Positions 8,458 to 17,501 are shown, counted from the stretch's first letter. The stretch is DNA of 64,000 nucleotides from Ruminococcus sp. (GCA_014799805.1 JAAVHJ010000004.1:107981-171980), one strand, 5' to 3'. The notes: generated by a model from the sequence alone, not told the origin. Program-made: numbers and translations.

Positions 8458-8671
8458 TTTTAAATTCCCCCTGTATAAGCAATATACAGTTACTATAACC
8501 TAAAAGTATATACTAATGCAAGTGCTTTTCGCTAGATTTTACAGTTTTTAAACAATTTTTATATACATATGATATAAAAAAAAAAAAAAATGTTGCATTT
8601 TTTGTTATTTTTGCATAAAAATTAATCTACCAAAAAAATTTTTGATAGATTATAATTTTTTATTTTAAAAT
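8458..8671 (-). other. Spacer with weak terminator and an A-run
   Basis: AATCTACC-AAAAA (from 8624) can pair with TTTTT-GATAGATT (to 8652), with a two-base mismatch, and is followed on the minus strand by AATTTTT. This is a plausible terminator for the SPFH gene. An uninterrupted run of 15 A lies at 8576-8590. A possible minus-strand promoter for the CotH gene (TTGCAT, about 17-18 bp, TATAGT) lies close to 8490-8525. Confidence 0.5.
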
Positions 8672-9784
8672 TTAATTTTTATCCGAGCCAATAATTGCCC
8701 TTAAATGCTCTAATAAATCTCCGCCTGAAACAGAAATATTACCAACGTTTTCACAAATTTTTTCAAGATATTCTAATTCTTTTAATTTGTAAAGTGTTTT
8801 ATTTTCGTCCATAAGTTTCGCTGTATTTAATAGCGACCTTGTAGAAGCGACTTCTTCACGGCGTGTAATGACATTTGCCTGTGCTTTTTTTTCAGCCAAC
8901 AAAACTGTATTCATAATGTCTCTTACATCTCCAGGAAGAATCACATCTTTAATGCCAGCATCCCAAACATCAATATATAATATATTGGCTTTTGGTTTCA
9001 GAATTTCTAAAATTTGTTTTGCAATTTTATCACGTTGTGCTAAAATTTCATCCAGAGTACATTCTGCAACAAATTCACGTACTGTTAATTGCACAGCAGT
9101 TCTGAATTGTTCTTCATAGTCATCAATTTCTAAACAAGCTTTTACGCAATCTGTTACTTGAAAATTACAAACAAAATTTAATCTGATACCGACTTTATCT
9201 TTTGTTAAAATTTCCTGCCCTGTAAGATTTAATAATCTTTTTTTCGTTTCAATATATCTTAATTGATATCTCGTTGAGCCATTCTGCCAAAAATAATAAA
9301 TCCCTGATGTAAGCTCTTTTTCAAATTTTTCATTGATAAATAACAAACCTTTTTGATTTTCAGAAATTCCCAATTTTGCCATGCAACCTGCTTTATAAAG
9401 ATTTTCACAAAGCTGTGTATCTGCTGGAATTTCAGGATTTGTCATGTCATAAAGCTGAAAACTATGATGTTCTGTAATTTCCCAGTAAATATATTTTCCA
9501 GATTTCAGAATCTCTTTAAAATGCCCATCTACTTCATGCACAGCAACTTGTTTATCGAGGACTTCCTGAATAATTACTTGATTTTTAAAATTTTCATCTT
9601 TTAAAAAAATATTTAACACTGTCATATCAAAACGACTTGTCAGCGGTTCTGAAATTTTCGTCACAAGAATTTGTTTATTATTACTTTGTATATAACTTCC
9701 TGCTGAGAGCATTTTTATAAAACGACCTTTTTTAATCAAAAATCCTCTTTCGGATTCACTAATTATGATTTTCTTAAATTTCAT
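8672..9784 (-). CDS. SPFH/band-7 (slipin-like) protein
   Basis: The 370-residue protein resembles slipins of the stomatin/prohibitin superfamily, which form oligomers on membranes. Matching features are an N-terminal segment that reads like the slipin start (SERGFLIKKGRFIKMLSAGSY), a band-7 core (about 165-300) with LTKDKVGIRLNFVCNFQVTD and TLDEILAQRDKIAKQI, and a coiled C-terminus (EEVASTRSLLNTAKLM). No obvious transmembrane helix is visible at the N-terminus, unlike classical stomatins. No partner gene such as NfeD is adjacent. The cellular role is unknown. Confidence 0.8.
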   Translation of the reverse strand: MKFKKIIISESERGFLIKKGRFIKMLSAGSYIQSNNKQILVTKISEPLTSRFDMTVLNIFLKDENFKNQVIIQEVLDKQVAVHEVDGHFKEILKSGKYIYWEITEHHSFQLYDMTNPEIPADTQLCENLYKAGCMAKLGISENQKGLLFINEKFEKELTSGIYYFWQNGSTRYQLRYIETKKRLLNLTGQEILTKDKVGIRLNFVCNFQVTDCVKACLEIDDYEEQFRTAVQLTVREFVAECTLDEILAQRDKIAKQILEILKPKANILYIDVWDAGIKDVILPGDVRDIMNTVLLAEKKAQANVITRREEVASTRSLLNTAKLMDENKTLYKLKELEYLEKICENVGNISVSGGDLLEHLRAIIGSDKN

Positions 9785-9817
9785 AAATTATCACTCCATT
9801 TCGCTAAGCTCTGATTG

Positions 9818-9944
9818 TAACAGTCCAGCGACGGCAAAGGCTTTTAGAATGATTAAACTATTTGCGGAAGTAGAACCTGACAGCACACTTTGGCAAATAG
9901 CTAATAAATCGGTATCCAGCATTCGACAAGGTCGAAGGACTGTT
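9818..9944. other. Nested inverted repeats: candidate structured RNA or palindromic element
   Basis: AACAGTCC (9818-9825) pairs perfectly with GGACTGTT (9937-9944). Inside it are two further perfect stems: CTATTTGC (9858-9865) with GCAAATAG (9893-9900), and TTCGAC (9922-9927) with GTCGAA (9931-9936). The last stem abuts the closing helix with no gap. This three-stem layout is denser than expected in AT-rich spacer DNA and the GC content is locally higher. I do not recognise it as tmRNA, RNase P, SRP, 6S RNA or a known riboswitch. It could be an RNA gene on either strand or a mobile-element relic. Confidence 0.45.
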
Positions 9945-10574
9945 TTCTTGCATATATTTTATACAAGAAAAATCAGATTGCAATTTTTGTCATTTTGGTG
10001 AAAATGATAAGATAAACGGAATCGAACCGCACAAAAAATATAAATTTTTTGCCCAAAAGTCAAAGTATCTACTAGAGATAGTTTGTATTGTAGCGAGATG
10101 ATAAATCCTCTCATGAGAGATTTTTCAGTGATAGATAGATACATTACGGCAAAGCCTCATGTAATTTTATGCTATTCAGAAACATAAATCAGCAAAAAAT
10201 CTCATTTTTTATTATAACATACAAATTATATTTTGTCAAGAGTTAAAAAAAACTGACATGATTTTATTTTTCAACTTGCTATTTGTGAAAAATCACCAAA
10301 ATTTGACACGACATAATTCGACAAAAATTTAAATAGTTTTGACAAAATTTATTTTCCTATCTGTAACACCTTGCCAGTGGTTTGTTAGTGTTTTGTTTTA
10401 AATGTAATTGAAATGTAATTAATTCGTGAAAAAAGCAGTATTTTTAATAAATCAATTCATGATTAATTCATATTTGCTGTTTTTATTTTTGTGCAATTTT
10501 ACCTTATTAAGTGCAAATTTACCCATGTTTATTGTGATGTTTATAGAATCTTTGTAAAAATTGCCTAAAAAGGC
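9945..10574. other. Gene-poor spacer with a palindrome
   Basis: No credible protein gene is visible. CTCTCATGAGAG (10108-10119) is a 12-bp palindrome. ACGGCAAAGCC near 10145 echoes ACGGCAAAGGC near 9830, as if marking the two ends of a roughly 330-bp unit. GGTTCGATTCC on the minus strand near 10014-10031 resembles a tRNA T-loop, but no tRNA can be folded around it. From about 10200 the DNA becomes very AT-rich with no recognisable element until the sleB promoter. Confidence 0.4.
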
Positions 10575-10603
10575 TTGCCAATTTGCAAAAAATATGCTAT
10601 GAT
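10575..10603 (+). promoter_or_regulatory. Promoter of the SleB-type hydrolase gene
   Basis: TTGCCA (10575-10580), 17 bp, TATGAT (10598-10603), with TG one base before the -10 (extended -10). This is vegetative sigma-A type, not an obvious sporulation-sigma pattern. Confidence 0.65.
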
Positions 10604-10661
10604 AAGGTTGACCCTAAGAAAGGGAAAACATTCTATTATCATGACAGAAAGGAATACTTCA

Positions 10662-12050
10662 ATGAAAAAATCAAAAGTTGCAGCAATTACAATAGGTATA
10701 ATTGCTTCTTGCTTATTTGGAAGTTATATGATTGCAGATGCTTCAACAGTAACATTAGATGACAGTACAACAGGTACACCAGAAAACCCAAAGCCAATTA
10801 GTACAACAAAAACTAATAAAATTGTCTCTGCAAAAACCTCTATCAAAACTTCCCCCACAGGTATAAAGAAAACTGCAATTAAAATCCGTAACAAAAAGCT
10901 TGCAGTTGCCCCAGAAAAAGACACTCCTACAGAAAAAGTTGTTACTAAAACAGTATCTACAACAGCTCCTGTAGAAGATAGTAAAAATATTGAAACTCAG
11001 ACAACAACGACAACCAGAATTTTTGTCAAATCCATTAGTACTTCTTCTGAACCTAAAAAATCTGTATCACAGAATTCAGAAAATCCAGAAATAGTTACAA
11101 TGCCAGTTATCACAACTGCACCAACAGAAATAATTGAACCAGTAACAGAACCAACTGAACCAGAAATAATTGAAGAAGTAACAATTACAGAACAGCCAGT
11201 ACAGACAACAGCAGAAATTTCTACAACACCTGCTACAACAACTAGTGTTGAAACAACAAAAAAAGCGAAACCTAAGGCAACTACAAAAGCTGAAACAACG
11301 CCTAAAAAGAAAACCACTACTACAGCTTCAACTACTTCTACAACAAAAGCTACTACAACTACTACAACGACAACTACTACTACATCAACAACGACAACTA
11401 CGACAACTACTTCTGAAGAAACAACAACGACTACCACCACAACACCCGAACCAATTATCACAACAGTTGAAACAGTTGTTACCATTCCAGTGATACAAGA
11501 TTCAGAAATTATTGACGTTTCTGAAATTTATTTAGATGATATTTTAGGTTCAGGATTTACAGAAACTTCTATGACAGTAGAAGAAATGATTCCTGAAGAA
11601 ATACCAGAAATGATTCCAGAAGAAGCACCAGAAATAATTCTGGAAGAAATTTCAGAAATCATTCCAGAATTAGACGAATCAGAAGAAATCATTGCAATCG
11701 TGGATACAAGCCGTTCTGTTTCTGACAGTGATTATATTCTGCTCTGTAACGCTGTTGCACATGAAGCGGGTTCTGATGTGATTACAATTGAAAATAAGGC
11801 GAAAGTTGTAGAAGTAATTATGAACCGTGTAGATTCTGCTAATTTCCCGAATACAATCTATGCAGTCATTACGCAGAAATCTCAATTCAGTGGTTCTTCC
11901 TCTTATGCAAATCTGGGAACATATTCCAGCAAAGTAACGCAAAATGTAAAATCTGCTGTTGATTTATATTTATCTGACCCGTCCGCATATAATCATGGTT
12001 ATTTATATTTTTATGGTGACGGCTCACAGAATCATTTTAGTCAATATTAA
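10662..12050 (+). CDS. SleB/CwlJ-type cell wall hydrolase with long Thr-rich stalk
   Basis: The protein is about 462 residues from ATG 10662, which has GAAAGGAA just upstream; in-frame ATGs at 10575 and 10641 are less likely. A hydrophobic N-terminus (MKKSKVAAITIGIIASCLFG) acts as signal or anchor. Then come a low-complexity Thr/Lys/Pro/Glu region of about 300 residues and a poly-Thr tract, repeats of IPE-E-PEMIPEE type, and a C-terminal SleB (Hydrolase_2) domain. The domain includes LLCNAVAHEAG with the likely catalytic Glu, VIMNRV and FSG. SleB enzymes cleave spore-cortex peptidoglycan; similar domains also act on vegetative walls. No ypeB partner is adjacent. The stalk suggests wall attachment rather than a compact SleB (inference). 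Confidence 0.8.
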   Translation: MKKSKVAAITIGIIASCLFGSYMIADASTVTLDDSTTGTPENPKPISTTKTNKIVSAKTSIKTSPTGIKKTAIKIRNKKLAVAPEKDTPTEKVVTKTVSTTAPVEDSKNIETQTTTTTRIFVKSISTSSEPKKSVSQNSENPEIVTMPVITTAPTEIIEPVTEPTEPEIIEEVTITEQPVQTTAEISTTPATTTSVETTKKAKPKATTKAETTPKKKTTTTASTTSTTKATTTTTTTTTTTSTTTTTTTTSEETTTTTTTTPEPIITTVETVVTIPVIQDSEIIDVSEIYLDDILGSGFTETSMTVEEMIPEEIPEMIPEEAPEIILEEISEIIPELDESEEIIAIVDTSRSVSDSDYILLCNAVAHEAGSDVITIENKAKVVEVIMNRVDSANFPNTIYAVITQKSQFSGSSSYANLGTYSSKVTQNVKSAVDLYLSDPSAYNHGYLYFYGDGSQNHFSQY

Positions 12051-12065
12051 TTTGATATTTATAAA

Positions 12066-12098
12066 AATAAGGCATGTTAATTTTTTGATGCCTTATTT
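12066..12098 (+). terminator. Terminator after the SleB-type gene
   Basis: AATAAGGCAT (ending 12075) pairs with ATGCCTTATT (12088-12097), with a loop of about 12 bases and a following T-run. Confidence 0.85.
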
Positions 12099-12116
12099 TT
12101 TTGCCTAAAAAAACTA

Positions 12117-12145
12117 TTGACATTCAATAAAATATATGATATAAT
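12117..12145 (+). promoter_or_regulatory. Promoter of the TM2-domain gene
   Basis: TTGACA (12117-12122), 17 bp, TATAAT (12140-12145): consensus sigma-A boxes. Confidence 0.85.
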
Positions 12146-12202
12146 ATTTCTATTAGTATAAACAAAAGATATGTATATTATTGTCATGACGGGAGGATAC
12201 TT

Positions 12203-12856
12203 ATGGAAACACAAACAAATGGAACAGTAAATTTGGACAAGCAAACAAATGGAAACGTTCCGCCAAATTCTAACCAACAACCAAATTTTAACCAACAACC
12301 AAATTTTAACCAACAACCAAATTTTAACCAGCAACCAAATTTTAACCAACAACCAAATTTTAACCAACAACCAAGTTTTAACCAACAACCAAATTTTAAC
12401 CAGCAACCAAATTTTAACCAGCAACCAAATTTTAACCAGCAATCAAATTTTAATCAGCAAACACCTAATATACCGACAAAGTTTTGTAAACATTGTGGTG
12501 CAAAGATTCCTGTTGATGCTGTTATCTGCACAGCATGTGGCAGACAGGTTGAATCCTTAGGTGGTGCGAATCAGGCACAACCACAAATTGTAATTAATAA
12601 TTCCAGTCAAAGTACAAGTAGTGCTAGTGCAAGTGCTAGTGCATCAGTGAATGCAGGAGCGAATGGAAAAGCAAAAAATAAATGGACTGCATTCTTGCTT
12701 TGCTTATTCTTAGGCTGGGCAGGTGGCCATAAATTTTATGAAGGCAAAATTGTATGGGGCATTATTTACTTATGTACATTCGGATTATTCTATATTGGTT
12801 GGATAATTGACTTAATAATACTTCTTACAAAACCAAATCCCTATTATGTAAAATAA
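12203..12856 (+). CDS. NQQPNF-repeat, zinc-ribbon and TM2-domain protein
   Basis: The 217-residue protein has three parts. A Gln/Asn-rich N-terminus carries about ten tandem copies of the hexapeptide NQQPNF (about residues 24-86). A zinc ribbon (about 92-112, CKHCGAKIPVDAVICTACG, four Cys) follows. A Ser/Ala-rich spacer leads to a C-terminal TM2 domain (about 155-217) with two helices joined by a short turn (LGWAGGHKFYEGK…GLFYIGWIIDLI). TM2 proteins are small membrane proteins of unclear function. The repeat region is prion-like in composition. Start ATG 12203 follows GGGAGG. It has its own promoter and is a single-gene unit. Confidence 0.85.
   Translation: METQTNGTVNLDKQTNGNVPPNSNQQPNFNQQPNFNQQPNFNQQPNFNQQPNFNQQPSFNQQPNFNQQPNFNQQPNFNQQSNFNQQTPNIPTKFCKHCGAKIPVDAVICTACGRQVESLGGANQAQPQIVINNSSQSTSSASASASASVNAGANGKAKNKWTAFLLCLFLGWAGGHKFYEGKIVWGIIYLCTFGLFYIGWIIDLIILLTKPNPYYVK
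12272..12461 (+). repeat. 18-bp tandem repeat encoding NQQPNF
   Basis: About ten near-identical 18-bp units (AACCAACAACCAAATTTT, with CAG for CAA in several) run through this coding stretch. The unit length is a multiple of three, so copy-number changes keep the frame. Confidence 0.9.
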
Positions 12857-12880
12857 TAAAACTAAAATAAATAATAACTA

Positions 12881-12919
12881 AAACCACTGTATTGTATGTT
12901 TTAATCAATACAGTGGTTT
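12881..12919. terminator. Bidirectional terminator between convergent genes
   Basis: AAACCACTGTATTG (12881-12894) pairs perfectly with CAATACAGTGGTTT (12906-12919), a 14-bp stem with an 11-base loop, T-rich after and A-rich before. It serves the TM2 gene (plus) and the AGCS gene (minus). Confidence 0.9.
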
Positions 12920-12922
12920 ATT

Positions 12923-14206
12923 TTATTTTTTCTGATATTTGCCATATAATAATAAAATTGCTGGTAAATTACAATATGCCATGCAAGCATTGGCAATATC
13001 TGCTAGCGTCCAGACAAGTTCTAATTGCATAACAGCTCCAATTGCAACTGCAATACAAAATAAACTTTGATAAAATTTTATATTTGCATGTTTGCCAAGT
13101 GTTTGAAAAGCACTTGCTCCACAATAAGACCAGCCTATTAGTGTACAGAATGCAAATAATGCAATCATTGGCGGGAGAATAAAATCTGCAATATTGCCTA
13201 ATCCGATACGAAATGCTGATAATACTAAAATAGCACCATCTTGATTGGAATCTAATGCCCCTGTACAAAGAATGACCAAAGCTGTTGCTGTACAACATAA
13301 AAACGTATCTACAATGACTTCTAACATGCCACAAAGTCCTAAAAATTCTGGCTGGTTACTATCTGCTTCACCGTGTAATAAACCACTGCTACCTAGACCA
13401 GCTTCATTAGAAAATACACCCCGTCTAATTCCAACAGAAATTGCTTGCCGAACAGTAATTCCACTAATGCCACCACTGATTGCAGAGATGCCAAAAGCTT
13501 CTTGAAAAATAGATTGCAAAGCATTTCCTAAATTAGCACGGCAATTCCAAATAATCAGCAAAGCCGATAATAAATAAATACCAGATAAAACAGGAATCAA
13601 AATACTTGTCACTGTTCCGATACGCTTCGCACCACCGAAAATAATTACACTTAATAAAATTGCTGTAACAATGCCAGTCCATAATGGCGGAATAGAAAAA
13701 CTTTCTTGTAAGCTCTGTGCCATTGCATGACTTTGTGTCATATTGCCCATGCCAAAAGATGCCCCCACACAGCAGACAGCAAAAATTTTTGCAAGTTTCG
13801 GACTATGTAAGCCATATCTTAAATAGGCAATTGCACCAGAGCAATTTTTTGTTCTATAATGACAGCTTAACACATTTTCAGCATAAATTAACCCCATGCC
13901 TAATAATGCTGCTATCCACATCCAGAAAATTGCCCCTGCACCTCCAAGCGTTAATGCAGTTGCCACACCAACAATATTCCCTGTTCCCATTGCAGCCGCC
14001 AAAGATGTCATACATGCCTGAAATGGTGAAAGCTGATGATTTGTATCAGAATGATTTCTGATATTTTTTTTAGCATATAATAATCGAAAGCTTTTTAAAC
14101 ATGCAAATTTGTGAGATACCAGACAAAACAAACCCATTGCTAATAAAAGTCCTGTTAAACCTCCTCCCCATAATACTTGATTGACACTTGTGAAAAAATT
14201 CAGCAT
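12923..14206 (-). CDS. Sodium:alanine/glycine symporter (AGCS family)
   Basis: The carrier has about 427 residues and 10-11 membrane helices. Family motifs are VNQVLWGGGLTGLLLAMGL near the start, ALLGMGLIYAENVL, and NEAGLGSS (about 268-275), a typical AGCS segment. AGCS proteins import alanine or glycine with Na+ or H+. The start is placed at ATG 14206 because AAAGGAG lies 6-7 bases before it; the upstream in-frame ATG at 14224 would add six residues overlapping that site. It shares a bidirectional terminator with the TM2 gene. Exact substrate unknown. Confidence 0.9.
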   Translation of the reverse strand: MLNFFTSVNQVLWGGGLTGLLLAMGLFCLVSHKFACLKSFRLLYAKKNIRNHSDTNHQLSPFQACMTSLAAAMGTGNIVGVATALTLGGAGAIFWMWIAALLGMGLIYAENVLSCHYRTKNCSGAIAYLRYGLHSPKLAKIFAVCCVGASFGMGNMTQSHAMAQSLQESFSIPPLWTGIVTAILLSVIIFGGAKRIGTVTSILIPVLSGIYLLSALLIIWNCRANLGNALQSIFQEAFGISAISGGISGITVRQAISVGIRRGVFSNEAGLGSSGLLHGEADSNQPEFLGLCGMLEVIVDTFLCCTATALVILCTGALDSNQDGAILVLSAFRIGLGNIADFILPPMIALFAFCTLIGWSYCGASAFQTLGKHANIKFYQSLFCIAVAIGAVMQLELVWTLADIANACMAYCNLPAILLLYGKYQKK

Positions 14207-14299
14207 AAATACTCCTTTCTGCATAATATACTTGCAATTATATTCTAGTTTATGCTATAATATATCATAATCATATGACAGAAAAGGGAGAGTTTTGCA

Positions 14300-14743
14300 T
14301 TGAAAGAATATTATGCTGATTTTTCAGCGATGAAATTATTACAGATAATTATTTTTTTGCTTGCTATTATTTTGATTCTTGCGAGTATTTTTATTTTTTT
14401 CAGATTAAAAATTATCATGTGGATTTGTATTAGTATTTTTATTATCATAGCAATTATTATAAATTATATATGCCTGCCGTTGTATTTTAAAACTCTGAAA
14501 TATACGATTACAGCAAATCAGATTACACTTCGGCAAGGAATTTTCTTTGTGCATGAACAGTCTATTAAATTACAGTCTGTGCAGTTTGTACAGTTTATCA
14601 CTGGCTTTCATGGCATGTTTGGCTTAAATTTTATCATACTATATGTCTATGGGGGCAGTATGATGATTTTCTTTATGAAAAAGCAAGACCGTCAGGAATT
14701 AACAGAATTTTTACAAAGAAAGGGTATTTTCCATGCACCGTGA
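14300..14743 (+). CDS. PH-domain membrane protein (YdbS-like)
   Basis: The 147-residue protein has two N-terminal membrane helices (about 12-30 and 36-57). A bacterial PH (bPH2) domain follows (LKYTITANQITLRQGIFF…IKLQSVQFVQ). The start codon is TTG 14300, supported by AAAAGGGAG nine bases upstream. It overlaps the next gene by 11 bp. In Bacillus the equivalent ydbS-ydbT pair contributes to resistance to some membrane-active bacteriocins; here the role is unknown. Confidence 0.8.
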   Translation: MKEYYADFSAMKLLQIIIFLLAIILILASIFIFFRLKIIMWICISIFIIIAIIINYICLPLYFKTLKYTITANQITLRQGIFFVHEQSIKLQSVQFVQFITGFHGMFGLNFIILYVYGGSMMIFFMKKQDRQELTEFLQRKGIFHAP

Positions 14744-16298
14744 ACATCCGCTCAGAATTTTAAAATATAGCACAAAAACATTATGGCTATTAATTTTTCC
14801 TATCTTACGTGGTGCTATGAATATTAAAAATTCCCTTGTATTTCAAGAAATGAAAAATATTCCTGAAATTTTTTTCAATTGGCTACATGGCGTCTGGTTC
14901 GATTTATTGATATTAGCATGTATTTTAGGCTATGGATTTCTTGTCTGGTTTTTCAGAAAATTTACTGTAAAAGAAAATCAAATCTATGTACAGGACGGCT
15001 TTATTTTTACCAGAATACGCATTTTACCAATCAAAAATATTTCTTCTATGACAATTGAACGACCGTTTTTTTTAAAAGCATTTCATGCATCTTATATTTA
15101 TATAGATACAGCTTCTGGCTTGCTGGACGTTGCGGATATTCAGTTATTAATTAAACAACAAGATGAAATGATATTTTATTCTGCTTTGCCTAGAATCCGA
15201 CACGGAAAACGTCATAATTATCAGCAGAAAGTGAAAATATGGCAAATCTTATTATTTTCTGTTATTTTTTCAAGTAGTTTTTCAGGAGCGTTATATCTTG
15301 CTATGTTCTGGTTTCAAGGCGGTAGAATTGCAAGAGATTTAATTAACGAATTTCAACTGACAGAGCGTTTAAATTTAGTCTCACAGGAAGTTGCAGAACA
15401 TCTTGCAGGCATTCCGCCAATTGCTGTTGCAGTAGGCATTGTGATTTTATCTACATGGGGATTGTCTTTTATTAATAATTTACTCAGATATAGCGGATTT
15501 TACATGGAAAGTGATAAAAGACAATTATTTGTCAAAAGCGGTATTATAACAACCAGATTTTTTCATTTACAGAATCATAAAATTAATTTTCTGGATATTC
15601 GGCAAAATTTTATTACTAAAATGTTTCAAATATATTCTTTTACAGTCAATTGCTCTGGTTACGGCACACAAAAAGGCACTTTGCCAATTTGCTTGCCAAT
15701 TTTGACACGTAAGCAATTAGAAACTGCAATGCCGTTTATTTTTCCAGCCAGTCGTATGTTAAAAATTCAATTAAGACCGCCAAAAAGCTCTTGGTTTGGT
15801 TATACTTGCATTTGGATTATTTATTTGCTTTCCATTATTCCCGCAACAGAATTCATGAAATATTTATCTCCGACAGTGCAGGAATTTTTAAACATGTTTG
15901 AGTCTATCAGTGTGATTATTCCTGCGAAAGAAATCACCGAACAGCTTTTACCCGCCTTGCAGGAAATTTTAAACTCTTTGCAATTTATGATTGCATTGCC
16001 GATTTTCTGGAAATTAATTATTCAAGTGAGTGCTTTGCTTACTAATGGTGTGACAATTTCTAAAAATCAAGTTTTTGTAAAATATTGCAAAGGCTTTACA
16101 TTTCATACGATTATAGCCGAAAAAGACTGCATTGTAAAAATTCGTATTCAACAATATATCTGGCAGAAATGGGCAAACAAATGTCATTTGACAATTTATT
16201 TTCGTTCTGAAAAGTCCAGAAATTGCAAATTATATGGCTTAAATTATCAGCAAACGAAAGCATATTTTAGTGAATTTTTAACGCCAGTAAATAAATGA
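14733..16298 (+). CDS. Multi-PH-domain membrane protein (YdbT-like)
   Basis: The 521-residue membrane protein has pairs of hydrophobic helices alternating with bPH2 domains: the first PH at about 80-140 (VKENQIYVQDGFIFTRIRIL), a second at about 265-330 and a third, more diverged, near the C-terminus. It starts inside the end of the YdbS-like gene, so the two are translationally coupled and probably form one complex. Basic residues are frequent in the soluble parts. No enzymatic motif is seen. The stop is only 14 bp before the first tandem dockerin gene, so read-through into that cluster is likely. Confidence 0.8.
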   Translation: MHREHPLRILKYSTKTLWLLIFPILRGAMNIKNSLVFQEMKNIPEIFFNWLHGVWFDLLILACILGYGFLVWFFRKFTVKENQIYVQDGFIFTRIRILPIKNISSMTIERPFFLKAFHASYIYIDTASGLLDVADIQLLIKQQDEMIFYSALPRIRHGKRHNYQQKVKIWQILLFSVIFSSSFSGALYLAMFWFQGGRIARDLINEFQLTERLNLVSQEVAEHLAGIPPIAVAVGIVILSTWGLSFINNLLRYSGFYMESDKRQLFVKSGIITTRFFHLQNHKINFLDIRQNFITKMFQIYSFTVNCSGYGTQKGTLPICLPILTRKQLETAMPFIFPASRMLKIQLRPPKSSWFGYTCIWIIYLLSIIPATEFMKYLSPTVQEFLNMFESISVIIPAKEITEQLLPALQEILNSLQFMIALPIFWKLIIQVSALLTNGVTISKNQVFVKYCKGFTFHTIIAEKDCIVKIRIQQYIWQKWANKCHLTIYFRSEKSRNCKLYGLNYQQTKAYFSEFLTPVNK

Positions 16299-16312
16299 AA
16301 GGATAGTTAGTT

Positions 16313-17461
16313 ATGAAAAAAAGAATATTAATTTCTATTTTGACAGCATTATTATTATCAGCTCCTGTTACAATTCACGCAAATGCATTATTAGGTGATG
16401 TAAATCAAAATTCTGGGCTTGATGTCAATGACGCTTATGCGATATTAGAACATTTTGCAAGTATTGGGGCAGGGAATGGCGGAACGCTTTCTGATACGGC
16501 ACTGATGTCAGCAGATTACAATGCAGATGGCAAGATAGATGAAAAAGATATTTTTAAGATTTTTTTTAATGCTCCTCAATCAGAGCAAATTCTTGCAAAA
16601 AAATCAAAAGAACTTGTCACAATTTTAGACGAAATCGCCACAATTGATAAATGGAAAGAAGACTGGAAAAAGGCATATTCCATTCAGCTTATTGAATTTC
16701 AATCTTATCAAAATCGTTATGAATTAGCAGATATTAATGGCGATTCTATTCCAGAATTATTTATTAAATTCTATGAAGATACATACAAAACAATGGTTTA
16801 TACTTATCAAGACGGCTCCTGTCAGCAAATTTATTTTCCAACAGAAAGTGGAGCGATTGAATCTTGTAATCTATATGCTTGTTCTGAATTTGATGGCTTA
16901 TTTGTTCAGAATTCTCTAACTTCTACAACAGATACTGGTAATTATTTTTGTGATGTTGTTACTATTTATAAAATAGATAATTTTACAGCAATTCCACAAC
17001 ATACACTGATTAGTGATTATGCCAATGATAGTTACTATTTTGATGATACTCCTATTACAAGTGAAGAATATAATAACTATCAGGAATCTGCTTATTGGCA
17101 TTCTTGTTTTTCTGACACAACAAAACGTGATTTATTAAATATTTACGGTTCTGACGAAGTACAAGCAAATTTTATCAAAGATTCTATTAATTTTAATCAG
17201 GGTTGGCTTGAATTTAAAGTTACTTGCAATGATATTACAGAAAAATCTAATATTACATTTCATATTGTGCCACATGGTTCAGAACATATATTAGAAAATG
17301 CTATTGAAGAATCTGACACGGATAATTTATATGAAACGATTCATAGTAGTGATTTTAATACTTATTGCAGACTTTGGGAAATTCCTGACGGCGATTATGA
17401 TTTATTTATGCTAGCTGATGACGCAACAGAATTAGATAGTATTACATTTGAAGTTAAGTAA
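16313..17461 (+). CDS. Secreted protein with N-terminal GAGN-type dockerin, paralogue 1
   Basis: The 382-residue protein has a signal peptide (about 1-24) and then a dockerin-like module (about 27-90): GDVNQNSGLDVNDAYAILEH, SIGAGNGGTL, and a second loop YNADGKIDEKDIFKIF. The C-terminal part of the module is shortened compared with paralogue 2. The body (about 120-382) has an EF-hand/FG-GAP-like motif (ELADINGDSIPELFI) and a C-terminal beta-rich domain (NITFHIVPHG…GDYDLFMLADD). The dockerin resembles the X-dockerins of the ScaB- and CttA-like proteins rather than the enzyme dockerins, so it may bind ScaE (inference). Cargo function unknown. Ribosome site GAAAGGATAG. Confidence 0.75.
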   Translation: MKKRILISILTALLLSAPVTIHANALLGDVNQNSGLDVNDAYAILEHFASIGAGNGGTLSDTALMSADYNADGKIDEKDIFKIFFNAPQSEQILAKKSKELVTILDEIATIDKWKEDWKKAYSIQLIEFQSYQNRYELADINGDSIPELFIKFYEDTYKTMVYTYQDGSCQQIYFPTESGAIESCNLYACSEFDGLFVQNSLTSTTDTGNYFCDVVTIYKIDNFTAIPQHTLISDYANDSYYFDDTPITSEEYNNYQESAYWHSCFSDTTKRDLLNIYGSDEVQANFIKDSINFNQGWLEFKVTCNDITEKSNITFHIVPHGSEHILENAIEESDTDNLYETIHSSDFNTYCRLWEIPDGDYDLFMLADDATELDSITFEVK

Positions 17462-17501
17462 AATAAATAATAAAAATAATTACAAGAAGGGATAGTTAGT
17501 T

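Noticed and set aside
8576..8590. Run of 15 A as a sign of an assembly fault
   Set aside because: It lies in a non-coding AT-rich spacer between intact genes, so there is no evidence of error.
10014..10031. tRNA T-loop-like sequence (GGTTCGATTCC on the minus strand)
   Set aside because: No matching acceptor stem, D-arm or anticodon arm can be folded at the right distances. The only nearby stem is an A/T run.
10997..11485. Val-rich frame opposite the SleB-type gene
   Set aside because: Antisense shadow of the Thr stalk. No ribosome site and no domain.
12272..12461. Possible CRISPR-like array
   Set aside because: The units are contiguous, without spacers, and encode NQQPNF in frame.
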